A stretch of DNA of 32,415 nucleotides from Candidatus Saccharimonadota bacterium (GCA_022841445.1 JALHRM010000008.1:1-32415), one strand, 5' to 3'. Shown: positions 1 through 8,089, counted from the first letter of the stretch. Numbers and translations are program-made. Notes: generated by a model not told the origin, from the sequence alone.

Positions 1-1260
1 ATCAATAAAACCGATGTGCTGGTAATCGACGAAGTTTCGATGCTGCACGATTATCGGCTCGACATGGTTGATGCGGTAGCGCGGCGAATCCGCGAGAACG
101 ATAGTCCTTTTGGCGGTTTACAGGTAGTGCTTTGCGGTGATTTTTTCCAGTTGCCACCAATTAATCGCGCTGAAGCCGAAGAGGGCTCATTTATTACCGA
201 ATCAGCTGCATGGAGTGATTTAGACCCAATTGTTTGCTATTTGAGCGAGCAACATCGTCAGAATGATGATGAGTTCTTGGATATATTAAATGCTCTTCGA
301 GCTGGAGATGTGCGTCGTCGCCACGCCGAGCAGCTACTTGCCCGCCGCGGGGCGAGTGTTGGTGATGTAGTGACTGAACTTCATACCACTAATGTCGATG
401 TTGATCATATTAATAGCCAACAACTGAAACGATTGCCAGGTGATGAGCGTGTATTTGATGTTGAAACGACTGGCAAGCAAGTGTACGTAGAAAACATGCT
501 GCGGTCTTGCTTGGCACAAGAGCGTTTGATTCTCAAAGAAGGCGCACTCGTCATGTGTATTAAGAATAATCCTGAAAAGCGGTATGTTAATGGCAGTCTA
601 GGAGTTGTGATCGGGTTTGATAAACATAGTGGCTACCCGCGGGTTGAGCTAAGCGATGGCCGCCAGCTGGAAATCACTCCTGATACTTGGGAACTCCGGG
701 ACGGCGACAAAAAAAGGGCTAGTCTAACACAAGTACCGCTGCGCTTGGCCTGGGCGATCACAATCCATAAAAGCCAGGGGATGACGCTCGATGCAGCACG
801 GATTGATTTGACAAGAGCATTCGTGGAAGGGATGGGTTATGTGGCGCTGTCTCGGGTGCGCAGCCTCGACACGTTGAGCCTGGTTGGTATTAACCAAATG
901 GCGCTACGGGTAAGTCCGAAGGCTCTTCAAATTGACGGCCAGCTTCGTAAAAAATCATCAAACCACGCCAAGCGTTTCGAGCACCTGCGAGCCAACGCCG
1001 ACCGTCGAGCCAAAGCTAAAAAGCCGATATCTCCGAAAGCCGGTACCTGGAGTGAAAAATTGGCCAAGATGCGTCAGAAATATCCGAATGCCTACATGCC
1101 ATGGAAAGAAGCCGATGACGCAAAACTACTAGCGCTCTTTGGGGATGGGGCATCTGTTTCAATCAAGAAGTTGACTGAAGAAATGGGTCGTCACCCAGGT
1201 TCGATTAGAGCGCGGCTAATCAAGCATTTTGGCGAAGACGCTATAGTTGAACAGTCCTAA
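1..1260 (+). CDS. PIF1-type DNA helicase (5' truncated by window edge)
   Basis: This is the C-terminal part of a superfamily 1B (PIF1/RecD-like) ATP-dependent DNA helicase that unwinds DNA in the cytoplasm. The frame is open from base 1, so the N-terminus with the Walker A loop lies outside the window, and the GTG at 16 is internal rather than a start. Visible motifs in order are Walker B (VLVIDEVSML), motif III (GDFFQLPPI), the RQ arginine segment (EQHRQNDDEF), the NGSLGVV beta segment, motif V (ITIHKSQGMTLD) and motif VI (GYVALSRVRS). The last ~60 residues form a separate small basic helical region (around PWKEADDAKLLALF and GRHPGSIRARL) resembling a Myb/HTH-like DNA-binding tail. It converges on the next gene with only 4 bases between stops. 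The family assignment is firm. The cellular role, whether repair, replication or G-quadruplex resolution, is not visible. Confidence 0.88.
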   Translation: MNKTDVLVIDEVSMLHDYRLDMVDAVARRIRENDSPFGGLQVVLCGDFFQLPPINRAEAEEGSFITESAAWSDLDPIVCYLSEQHRQNDDEFLDILNALRAGDVRRRHAEQLLARRGASVGDVVTELHTTNVDVDHINSQQLKRLPGDERVFDVETTGKQVYVENMLRSCLAQERLILKEGALVMCIKNNPEKRYVNGSLGVVIGFDKHSGYPRVELSDGRQLEITPDTWELRDGDKKRASLTQVPLRLAWAITIHKSQGMTLDAARIDLTRAFVEGMGYVALSRVRSLDTLSLVGINQMALRVSPKALQIDGQLRKKSSNHAKRFEHLRANADRRAKAKKPISPKAGTWSEKLAKMRQKYPNAYMPWKEADDAKLLALFGDGASVSIKKLTEEMGRHPGSIRARLIKHFGEDAIVEQS

Positions 1261-1264
1261 GAAA

Positions 1265-4057
1265 CTAAGGTTGGGTCACTACGAGTTCATCAAAGCTGGC
1301 TGGGTCGTTGATACTGCCCAGGCCGAATGTTCCTGTGGCTGGCAGGGTTGACTGCGTAGTGTTGGCAACTTGAACATTATTCCGGAAAATAGTGAGCGTA
1401 TTACCAGAACGAACTAACTTAACGTCGTAGGTCGTGGCGTCTCTTATTTGGTATGTACTCGTAAAGTCAACAACTTGAGTGAAGGTACCATTGACGACTC
1501 TGAATAGACCGTGGTTACCAGTGGAATTATTCTCAGCTAGCGAAACGAACCAATAATTGGTGCTGTTAGTGTATGCGAACAGTAAGGCAACATCATTAGC
1601 CGTGGAAGATGACGTTGTTGGGGTTAATTTTGCAGTCGCCGTGAAGTTTCCGGTAATCGATTTATTGTGAATGGCGCGGTTATAGACACCACTGCCTGAT
1701 GTGGCGGGGTTGGTCAGGACATATTTTCCGCCACTGACATTCCAAGTGCCTGCCGACCGAGTGAAATTGGCCGCACTGCTAGTAAAGTCTTCACACACAG
1801 CAGCTGTTGATCCACTGCAAAACGATACCGGCGGAGGTGGTGGCGGAGGGGTTGCGGTCTCGGTGACCACTAACTCATCAAAGCTGGCTGCGTCATTGAT
1901 ACTCCCGAGCCCGAAGCTACCACTTGCTGGCATCGTGGACTGTATGGTGGTAAGTACCAGGACATTATTCCGATATATCTTCAGCATCGTGCCCGTTCTT
2001 TCTAGCCGAATATCATAAGTTAATCCATCGATCAGTTGACTTCCACTTGTCGTGATATCAGCCACTTGCGTCCAGGCATTGTTTACGATGCGGAACAAGC
2101 CGTGATTCCCTGATGAATTATTTTCCGCCAAAGACACTGACCAGTAGTTAGTGCTGTTGGTGTAGCCGAATATGAAGGCGATGTCATTTGAGGTGCTAGA
2201 ACTCGGCGTCATGGTAACTTTGGCAGAGGCTACAAAATTGCTTCCAACACTTGTCTTATGGATAGAGCGGTTATGCACAACGCCACTGCTGGTAGTGAGG
2301 GGGTTTGTTAAAACATATTTGCCATTGCTGACCGTCCATGTACCACCTGTGGGGGTGAAATTGGCTGCATTACTCGTGAAGTCTTCACACACCGCAGCTG
2401 TTGATCCACTGCAAAACGATACCGGCGGAGGTGGTGGGGCGGTCACAGGGTCGTAGTTAAGGGATAGATTACTGACGCTTGGTACTACGCCTGCCTGATT
2501 GCTAGTCAATGTAATTTTTATCTGGATAAATCGTCCATTCGGGCTGCTTGGAATATCGCTGGTATATGCGGAGTAAGTAGTACCGTCAGTGCTAGAGCGT
2601 GATTGAAATGTCACCGATGTACCGGTCGGCGTCGTCGTTTCGGACACTATACTACCCCAATCAGCTGTTGATCCTGAGCCGGCGTCAAAAGTAAGGGTGC
2701 CCGTTGCAGTTGATGATGCGCTGTCGATCGTCGGCGTCAGTTTTACGATGCGGTCATCCTCAGCGATCGGCTGCCCACGACCATCTCGGTTACTGGTGGC
2801 CAAGTAGAGATCACCGCCGGGTCCTTCAACAACGTCTCGTAAACGACCGTATTGATTGACGAACAAACTATCAAGGCTGGTCGGAGTCGTATTATCTACG
2901 TTTAGGCCAAGTCGGTACAGTGCTCGTCCACCAGCGTTTTGGAACCCAAGACCGGCGAAAATCAGGCTGTTTTTCCAGGGGCCGCCAAGCTGGTCTCCAC
3001 GATAAAATATTGCTCCGCCAGGCGCCCATTTGCCATCACCACTTTCATAGACTGGGTACACAGGATTTACGACGTTGAGGCTGCTGTATGTGCTATTGGT
3101 GAGCGAAGCGTAGTGTTTCGGCCAACCATAATTGGCGCCCGGTTCAATAATATTCACCTCGTCGTGGCAGCAGAATGGTGGTGTGCCGGTCGGGCCATGT
3201 TCGGTACTCCATAATTTGCCGGTCTCCGGGTGCCAAGCTAGGCCTTGTGGGTTACGATGTCCAAGACTGTAGACTGGTAAGCCAGGGAAGGGATTGTCGG
3301 CAGGTATTGTGCCGTCTGGGTTGATGCGGAGTATTTTACCAGCTGTCGAGTTGAGATCTTGGGCGGCGGCATCAACATCGGCTGCTCCGGTTGCAATGTA
3401 GAGTTTGCCATCAGGTCCGAAGGCAATACGTCCACCGTTATGGAAGCGACTTCCTGGGATGGCGTCGACTAGCGTGACAGGTGTACCAACTGTAGTATTG
3501 CCGCTGACAGTGTAGCGCGCAACACGATTTTTCATACTGCCATCACCCGGGCTATAGGTATAGTACAGATACATATAGCCGTTGTTGCCGAAATCAGGGT
3601 CTAGCGCCATACCCTGTAAACCTTCTTCAGCGCTGAGTGTCTCAGTTCCGCTAATAGTCAAAACGGGTGTAGGGTTAAGGACATTATTCTCAAAAACCCG
3701 TACTCGACCTGGTCGTTCCGTGATGAACAGTTTGCCGCTCGGTGCAAAACGCATAGCCCATGGTGTATCTAGCCCTGTTGCTATCACGCTCGGAGTAACA
3801 TTGCTGGCTATGCCCGGAGGCGTCATGGTTAGTCCTGTCGCCGTAGTAATAAGATTGGCTGACTTATCCGTTAGCGTCTCCTGGGTCCAGTCATTACTGG
3901 CTGGCCACTGTTTTGTGGAGGCTGCAGACACTGTATTGATAATGATAAGCACAACCGCAATAAAAATAGCCGTGATTATACCTAGGTAAATAGCTCGTTC
4001 GGATCGTAGTTTGTTATTTTCTCTGAGTTCATTGAACGTAGAACGAGAAATTATCAT
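1265..4057 (-). CDS. Secreted PQQ-dependent sugar dehydrogenase-like beta-propeller with two LamG-like C-terminal modules
   Basis: 930 aa. Residues ~22-44 form a hydrophobic segment ending VSA|A, a signal peptide or N-terminal anchor, so the protein acts outside the membrane. Residues ~85-445 match the glucose/sorbosone dehydrogenase propeller (GSDH family), including LDTPWAMRFAPSG, the HNGGRIAFGPDG segment with the likely catalytic His, GHRNPQGLAWHP and GANYGWP. Residues ~450-540 form a beta-rich linker domain. Two ~198-residue modules follow, each opening with a proline run and SFCSGSTAAVCEDF, and each looking like a concanavalin/LamG-type jelly roll for carbohydrate or surface binding. An SD-like AAAGGATGG lies about 10 nt before the ATG, and an extended -10 lies upstream at 4100-4108. 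PQQ dependence, substrate and electron acceptor are inferred from the family only. Confidence 0.82.
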   Translation of the reverse strand: MIISRSTFNELRENNKLRSERAIYLGIITAIFIAVVLIIINTVSAASTKQWPASNDWTQETLTDKSANLITTATGLTMTPPGIASNVTPSVIATGLDTPWAMRFAPSGKLFITERPGRVRVFENNVLNPTPVLTISGTETLSAEEGLQGMALDPDFGNNGYMYLYYTYSPGDGSMKNRVARYTVSGNTTVGTPVTLVDAIPGSRFHNGGRIAFGPDGKLYIATGAADVDAAAQDLNSTAGKILRINPDGTIPADNPFPGLPVYSLGHRNPQGLAWHPETGKLWSTEHGPTGTPPFCCHDEVNIIEPGANYGWPKHYASLTNSTYSSLNVVNPVYPVYESGDGKWAPGGAIFYRGDQLGGPWKNSLIFAGLGFQNAGGRALYRLGLNVDNTTPTSLDSLFVNQYGRLRDVVEGPGGDLYLATSNRDGRGQPIAEDDRIVKLTPTIDSASSTATGTLTFDAGSGSTADWGSIVSETTTPTGTSVTFQSRSSTDGTTYSAYTSDIPSSPNGRFIQIKITLTSNQAGVVPSVSNLSLNYDPVTAPPPPPVSFCSGSTAAVCEDFTSNAANFTPTGGTWTVSNGKYVLTNPLTTSSGVVHNRSIHKTSVGSNFVASAKVTMTPSSSTSNDIAFIFGYTNSTNYWSVSLAENNSSGNHGLFRIVNNAWTQVADITTSGSQLIDGLTYDIRLERTGTMLKIYRNNVLVLTTIQSTMPASGSFGLGSINDAASFDELVVTETATPPPPPPPVSFCSGSTAAVCEDFTSSAANFTRSAGTWNVSGGKYVLTNPATSGSGVYNRAIHNKSITGNFTATAKLTPTTSSSTANDVALLFAYTNSTNYWFVSLAENNSTGNHGLFRVVNGTFTQVVDFTSTYQIRDATTYDVKLVRSGNTLTIFRNNVQVANTTQSTLPATGTFGLGSINDPASFDELVVTQP
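1785..2437. repeat. Duplicated module boundary: 59-bp near-identical direct repeat
   Basis: Bases 1785-1843 and 2379-2437 are identical over 59 positions except for one substitution. Their 594-bp offset is exactly 198 codons. Each copy encodes the start of one C-terminal jelly-roll module (SFCSGSTAAVCEDFT) with part of its preceding proline linker. The rest of the two modules has diverged much more, so the boundary looks recently duplicated or kept alike by gene conversion. Confidence 0.9.
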
Positions 4058-4099
4058 CGCGACACCATCCTTTGACGATCTATTTTCTTAATTAATTTG

Positions 4100-4123
4100 A
4101 TATTAGCATGAAGCTGCATGAAG
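4100..4123 (-). promoter_or_regulatory. Promoter of the sugar-dehydrogenase gene with a tandem 8-bp repeat over its upstream half
   Basis: Read on the minus strand, TGCTAATAT (4100-4108) is an extended -10 element (TGn plus TAATAT). The octamer CTTCATGC occurs twice (4116-4123 and 4106-4113) with a 10-bp period, and the second copy overlaps the extended -10. This places two same-face binding sites on the promoter, a layout typical of a repressor or activator site. The regulator is unknown. The start site would be about 36 nt before the ATG. Confidence 0.5.
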
Positions 4124-4168
4124 TTACATTTATCATCCATATACCTCAACAAAAGCGGAAGAGTATTT

Positions 4169-4942
4169 CTATTGCCCAATGATGGTGCCGATGCTGTGTC
4201 CGGCAAACGACTTCTGTAGTGCATCAGTATGTATGCCACTGATGATACTCGCTCTTTCAAAGTGTTCAGACAGCTTCAGGGCGTAAGTTAGTTTCTGAGC
4301 CATACCTCCACTAACGTCATAGCCGCTTTGTTCGTAGTGAGCAATTTTTCCGGCCTGTGTTATCCGTTTGATGGTATGGCCGGTATCATCAAGTACACCG
4401 TCAACATTACTGGCCAGTATGCAGCGATTTAGCGAAAAATGCTGGCTAAGTTGTTCGGCCAGTCCGAGCATCATAGGTTCGGTTGATAGCACGCGCCAGG
4501 AATGCTTACTTGCAGGCACCATGTCACCGTATATCAAAACAATCGTACCTGGTACGAGCAGGGAATGTAGGTGGTCTGCGGTAACTATTAGTTTGCCGCC
4601 CCTAAAATGAGCGAAAGATGCTGCTGGCAGGCCGATTACCGAAGCACCTTTACTACTCAGCATCTTTGCAACATGTGAATTCAAAACTTCGACGGATTGA
4701 TGAATTTTTAGAGCATCACTTGTTTTGTAAAGGCCTTTTTTAGTGTGAGGAAGTTCATGCGCTAAAAAGTGTCCGAATGACCCAGCGCCAGTGCCAAGAA
4801 GCATTGCTTCGTATGGGTAAGCCTGTACGATGACTTTTATCTGATCAGTAAGTGAATCAATGGCTGGCTCGTTCAATGAAAATGGCACAGATTTATCGGT
4901 AATGACGCTGCCACCAATTTTTATGAAATTAAGTTTTGTCAT
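4169..4942 (-). CDS. ipk: Isopentenyl phosphate kinase
   Basis: 257 aa, amino-acid-kinase fold. The enzyme phosphorylates isopentenyl phosphate to isopentenyl diphosphate (IPP) with ATP in the cytosol. Visible signatures are KIGGSVIT (residues 8-15), GTGAGSFGH (50-58) with the family-diagnostic His58 that contacts the substrate phosphate, YGDMVP, LASNVDGVLDD, the SGGMAQKL nucleotide loop and a C-terminal GTIIG. The GSFGH histidine separates it from glutamate-5-kinases, aspartokinases and UMP kinases. It is known from archaea, plants and some bacteria, where it belongs to alternative mevalonate routes or salvages isopentenyl phosphate. Its ATG overlaps the end of the upstream Nudix gene by 4 bases, so the two are translationally coupled, and idi lies just beyond in divergent orientation. 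No other mevalonate or MEP gene is visible in the window. Confidence 0.88.
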   Translation of the reverse strand: MTKLNFIKIGGSVITDKSVPFSLNEPAIDSLTDQIKVIVQAYPYEAMLLGTGAGSFGHFLAHELPHTKKGLYKTSDALKIHQSVEVLNSHVAKMLSSKGASVIGLPAASFAHFRGGKLIVTADHLHSLLVPGTIVLIYGDMVPASKHSWRVLSTEPMMLGLAEQLSQHFSLNRCILASNVDGVLDDTGHTIKRITQAGKIAHYEQSGYDVSGGMAQKLTYALKLSEHFERASIISGIHTDALQKSFAGHSIGTIIGQ

Positions 4943-5652
4943 ACGACTTCTTCTGTGAAGTCTACATCAAAGGCAACAAGGCCGTTTGCGTTTAGGGCGT
5001 GCGAACCGAGGCGGTATATAGTGCCTCGGTGACCGACATCGGCGCCATTTCTGAAGGGCTCGTACAGGTTATTGGTTGCAATTTCCCAGAGAAAATCTGC
5101 GGTACCAGGCCGAAAAGCAGTTTCGGACATTCCTAGCAGATCGTTGAAGTTGTAAAAGTCGGCGGACAGGATTTCACCACTTCGTGGTAAGTGTCTCGCG
5201 GTAAGTATCCCGGGGTTCATCGTACGCATGACGGCTACAACTGCCCTCGCTTTACGCTTTAGTGGGTCATCATCATGGAGCTGTCTCTCAGACATTGCAT
5301 AGGCGGGATCAAGCATTTCAAAATCCAGAGCTAGATTTCCAATGCCCAGTTCTTCTTCTAGACCGCGGCGCAGCGTGGTGACTGCACTTTCAACAGCGGT
5401 TGGGCAAACAATTCCGCTTTCGGTAACACGGGCGTAGTATTTACTTTTTTCGGAAACTGGTCCGAGCAATGGTTCTGATCGGTCGGTACCTGCAGCATGA
5501 TCGAGCATGAGCACTCTGCCGCGGTGGTCAAAAATGAAGGCGATAACTCCAAGACCGGCAACGCCATTAGCGGCAAGCTCTGCCAGGTCGTTTGGTGTAA
5601 AGCGCGGAAGAATATCGGAATGGCTAGGTATTCTAGTCTCTGGTGTAATCAC
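4939..5652 (-). CDS. Nudix-like hydrolase with a divergent Nudix box
   Basis: 237 aa, first gene of a two-gene unit with the kinase at 4169. A central segment (~residues 35-150) matches the Nudix fold, and the box reads TAVESAVTTLRRGLEEELGI. It fits Ex7RxxxEExG, but the usual REUXEE has Gly in place of the first Glu (RGLEEELG), and the upstream Gly is not at its normal distance. Nudix proteins hydrolyse nucleoside or prenyl diphosphates, or, as in type I IPP isomerase, bind IPP. GTG at 5650-5652 is the only plausible initiator, because the next in-frame Met is inside the domain. A TAAAGT hexamer lies 6 nt before it, suggesting a leaderless start. Partnership with the kinase is inferred from coupling alone. 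It could be a prenyl-diphosphate phosphatase, a housekeeping Nudix or a non-catalytic sensor. Confidence 0.68.
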   Translation of the reverse strand: MITPETRIPSHSDILPRFTPNDLAELAANGVAGLGVIAFIFDHRGRVLMLDHAAGTDRSEPLLGPVSEKSKYYARVTESGIVCPTAVESAVTTLRRGLEEELGIGNLALDFEMLDPAYAMSERQLHDDDPLKRKARAVVAVMRTMNPGILTARHLPRSGEILSADFYNFNDLLGMSETAFRPGTADFLWEIATNNLYEPFRNGADVGHRGTIYRLGSHALNANGLVAFDVDFTEEVV

Positions 5653-5710
5653 TATAACACTTTACAAAATAATAACTATAAAAAGCAAATTCTTGACACG
5701 CCGTACACGC

Positions 5711-5716
5711 TATAAT
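5711..5716 (+). promoter_or_regulatory. -10 hexamer of idi placed for a leaderless start
   Basis: A perfect TATAAT ends 7 nt before the idi ATG at 5724, so transcription would begin at or next to the start codon and leave no room for a Shine-Dalgarno. A TTGACA at 5693-5698 is only 12 bp upstream, too close for a standard -35. The 71-bp gap also contains the start region of the divergent Nudix-kinase unit. Confidence 0.65.
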
Positions 5717-5723
5717 TGAAACA

Positions 5724-6275
5724 ATGAAACAAGAATTAATTGTATATGTTGATCAGCAGGGTGAGCCGACAGGCGAAACCGAAGAAAAGCTGGCTGCACA
5801 TCATGCCAACACAAAGTTGCACCTGGCGTTTTCGTCCTACATTTTTAACGACCGGGGAGAGCTGCTGGTAACACGCAGGGCAACAACTAAGAAAGTTTGG
5901 CCAAATGTCTGGACAAACAGCTGTTGTGGGCATCCGGCGCCTAGCGAGGCGTTCGAGGCTGCGATCGTCCGGCGATTGGATTACGAGCTGGGCATGACAG
6001 CTTCAGACATAACCAAGGTAATCCCTGACTATATCTATAAGACATATCCCTATAACGGCATCATCGAACATGAATTCTGCCCGATTTTTGCCGGTCGAGC
6101 TTTGAGCGAGCCAAGGCCTAATCCTGATGAGGTGGATGATTTTCGATGGATGAACTGGCTCGAATTTGTAAGTGCGGCTGAAGACGACAAAAGTGATGCA
6201 TGGTCATTTTGGTGTAAAGACCAACTCAAGGTATTAAAAACCAATCAAGCACTGCAGGCGTTTTTAGCGAGATAG
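5724..6275 (+). CDS. idi: Isopentenyl-diphosphate delta-isomerase, type I
   Basis: 183 aa, full length for type I Idi. It interconverts IPP and DMAPP, supplying the primer for polyprenyl synthesis including the undecaprenyl carrier. Visible features are the metal-binding histidine at the start of KLHLAFSSYIF, RRATTKKVWPNVWTNSCCGHP with the catalytic Cys (67/68) and metal-binding His70, and GIIEHEFCPIF carrying the catalytic Glu and metal ligands (residues 113-121). The Nudix helix (EAAIVRRLDYELGM) is also present. It is transcribed divergently from the isopentenyl phosphate kinase operon, so the two sides form one isoprenoid block. The ATG is chosen because it starts the conserved fold and sits 7 nt after a perfect -10. 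Confidence 0.95.
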   Translation: MKQELIVYVDQQGEPTGETEEKLAAHHANTKLHLAFSSYIFNDRGELLVTRRATTKKVWPNVWTNSCCGHPAPSEAFEAAIVRRLDYELGMTASDITKVIPDYIYKTYPYNGIIEHEFCPIFAGRALSEPRPNPDEVDDFRWMNWLEFVSAAEDDKSDAWSFWCKDQLKVLKTNQALQAFLAR

Positions 6276-6338
6276 CTAAAACATTAAAATGGTAGTATAA
6301 TATGTTTTTCAATCATTAATTATTGCTAAGTAAGATAT

Positions 6339-6905
6339 ATGACCAATCACGGACTAAACATTGATGCATCGTTGCCGCCAGAGCAAATCCGTGCTCTCGT
6401 GAATCCTGATGGACTTTCACTGGCGTCTCTTTGTGAGTCACCACCACAATTTATGCCGCATAGAGGGTTTAGAGAATTTGTTACAGCCCGAGGTTTGGGG
6501 AACAGTTCAACCAGTATGTGGACAGCGATTACACGGCCGCTTATGAGGGGCTATCATTTTGATCGACTAATTGATGAGAGCAATATGATGATAGTTGATG
6601 TCGGAAGACCGCCGAGACCGCTGATGATCAGTGCTCTTCGGATGGCAACTGCGCCAGTTGCCAATCGGGCTGGTCTCAAAAGAACATTAATAGACCCAAA
6701 TGACCCACAATCATGGGAACGGGTTGCAACCGAATCGGTAGAGGTAAACCTTATCGCTATGCAGGCACTTCTTGCACAGTGCAGCCGAAAGGGTTCAAAA
6801 CTGGAACGCTCGTTCAAGGTGGGGCCTAAGACCGTCTCCGTTTGGGCACGTTTTTGCCATCAGCAGCTTGCGCGCCAACTTGCTATAGATGGCCTGAGGG
6901 TCTAA
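6339..6905 (+). CDS. Hypothetical protein, 188 aa
   Basis: I do not recognise this protein. It is soluble, with no signal peptide or membrane segment, and appears mostly alpha-helical with a basic C-terminal third (around CSRKGSKLERSFKV and KTVSVWARFCHQQLARQLA). A perfect TATAAT at 6296-6301 precedes it, leaving a leader of roughly 30 nt, with ATATATG at the start and no convincing Shine-Dalgarno. It is followed after 18 nt by the NYN gene, which has its own -10, so they need not share a transcript. Codon use looks like its neighbours. The frame is long enough, and clean enough relative to the other frames, to be a real gene. Confidence 0.6.
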   Translation: MTNHGLNIDASLPPEQIRALVNPDGLSLASLCESPPQFMPHRGFREFVTARGLGNSSTSMWTAITRPLMRGYHFDRLIDESNMMIVDVGRPPRPLMISALRMATAPVANRAGLKRTLIDPNDPQSWERVATESVEVNLIAMQALLAQCSRKGSKLERSFKVGPKTVSVWARFCHQQLARQLAIDGLRV

Positions 6906-6908
6906 TTC

Positions 6909-6917
6909 TGCTAAGAT
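6909..6917 (+). promoter_or_regulatory. Extended -10 (TGCTAAGAT) before the NYN gene
   Basis: TGCTAAGAT fits the extended -10 pattern TGnTANNNT. Its last T is 6 nt before the ATG at 6924, placing the start site at the initiation codon and implying a leaderless mRNA. It lies immediately after the stop codon of the preceding gene. Confidence 0.5.
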
Positions 6918-6923
6918 AAGCCT

Positions 6924-7496
6924 ATGCAGCAACCAGCCAAACCACCGCGCAAATCTGGCAACTACGCCTTTATCGACAATCAGAACCTAAACCTCGGCAT
7001 TCAGCGGCTGGGCTGGAAGATGAATTGGCGTCGTTTCAGGGAGTTCTTACAGCAAGAATACGGTATAGACAAGGCCTTTATGTTCATCGGCTACATGCCG
7101 GATTACGAAGATCTATATAAGCAAATGCATGATCATGGATTTTTGGTGGTACTGAAACCAACGCTGGAAATGTTTAAAACCGAAGCGAAGGTCGAAAAGG
7201 AAAAACAAAAAGCGCTGGAAACGGGTAACGACAAACCGGCCGTTAAAGGCAACGTTGACGCCGAGCTTGTACTGTATGCAATCAAAGAGATGCCTCGTTA
7301 TAAAAAAGCAATTATAGTTTCCGGCGATGGGGATTTTTACAGTATTGCTGAGTATTTGAAGGAAAAAAACAAATTACTGCACATTATGGTGCCGAATAGG
7401 CAGTATTCAACGCTGCTTAAGCAGTTCGATGACTACGTGGTCAGACTTGACCAATTTCGTCGCCAACTGAGCTACATCCAACGCCCCAAAAAATGA
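6924..7496 (+). CDS. NYN-domain (LabA/DUF88, PIN-like) protein
   Basis: 190 aa. The NYN domain is a PIN-fold module expected to bind divalent metal and act on RNA. Conserved acidic positions are visible: YAFIDNQN (residues 14-21), KGNVDAELVLYAI (~109-121) and VSGDGDFYSIAEYL (~132-145). The charged stretch TEAKVEKEKQKALETGNDK (~88-106) probably forms a flexible helical insertion near the active site. Its end overlaps the following membrane-protein ATG by 4 bases, so the pair is coupled. The family is clear. The substrate is unknown, with RNA decay or processing the usual suggestion for LabA/YacP-like proteins. Confidence 0.85.
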   Translation: MQQPAKPPRKSGNYAFIDNQNLNLGIQRLGWKMNWRRFREFLQQEYGIDKAFMFIGYMPDYEDLYKQMHDHGFLVVLKPTLEMFKTEAKVEKEKQKALETGNDKPAVKGNVDAELVLYAIKEMPRYKKAIIVSGDGDFYSIAEYLKEKNKLLHIMVPNRQYSTLLKQFDDYVVRLDQFRRQLSYIQRPKK

Positions 7497-8089
7497 GGGA
7501 AAGTTTACTAATAATCGGGCCGCTTTTAGCAGCAGTGACGATTGCTCCGTATTTGTTCAACATGGTTAAGGGACGAACGAAACCAAATATCACAACCTGG
7601 CTGACCTGGACAATACTAACGGCAATCGGTACTGCGGCTGTCGTCGTTGAGGATGGTTGGTCGTACGCCTGGCTGCCAGCGGCGTCCTGTGCCGCAACGC
7701 TCAGTGTCGTTCTATTAGGACTCAAGTACGGTTTTGCCAAATACGGCCGCTTCGATGCGGTCTGTCAGGTTGCAGCTATTGCAGGTCTAGGATTGTGGTT
7801 TATCTTTGATTCGCCGCTTGTTGCGTTGGTTGCGGTTATAGCGGTTGATGCCATTGCCGGAGTGCCAACGATACGCCACGGCTGGCTAAAGCCTTTTGAG
7901 GAAACCTGGCAAACGTTCGCACTAGGTTCGCTTGCTTCATTTTTAACGTTTTTAGGAATTGAGCAGTTTACGGCATCGAACGCAGCATTCCCGCTATATT
8001 TAATGCTCGCAAATGCTATCATCGCCGGCACCATCATTGCGGCTAGGCGCAAAGTAAAGAAAGCAAAAATCGTCTCAGCAGGGGTATAA
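7493..8089 (+). CDS. Multi-pass membrane protein of unknown function
   Basis: 198 aa with about six hydrophobic segments (around residues 5-20, 37-55, 59-78, 87-105, 107-122 and 138-185) and a basic C-terminal tail (ARRKVKKAKI), consistent with an integral inner-membrane protein. The motif KGRTKPNITTWLTW after the first helix, and GVPTIRHGWLKPFEETW later, look like two related half-motifs. This suggests an internal two-fold repeat of the kind seen in small PQ-loop-like transporters, but I cannot confirm that family. The start overlaps the NYN stop by 4 bases (ATGA), which fixes the initiator and links the two genes in one transcript. Confidence 0.7.
   Translation: MRESLLIIGPLLAAVTIAPYLFNMVKGRTKPNITTWLTWTILTAIGTAAVVVEDGWSYAWLPAASCAATLSVVLLGLKYGFAKYGRFDAVCQVAAIAGLGLWFIFDSPLVALVAVIAVDAIAGVPTIRHGWLKPFEETWQTFALGSLASFLTFLGIEQFTASNAAFPLYLMLANAIIAGTIIAARRKVKKAKIVSAGV

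Noticed and set aside
2172-2456. Plus-strand frames opposite the sugar-dehydrogenase gene (also 1701-2018, 2939-3214, 3582-3989)
   Set aside because: They are antisense shadows of a strongly conserved coding frame, with glycine runs mirroring the proline linkers and no domain of their own.
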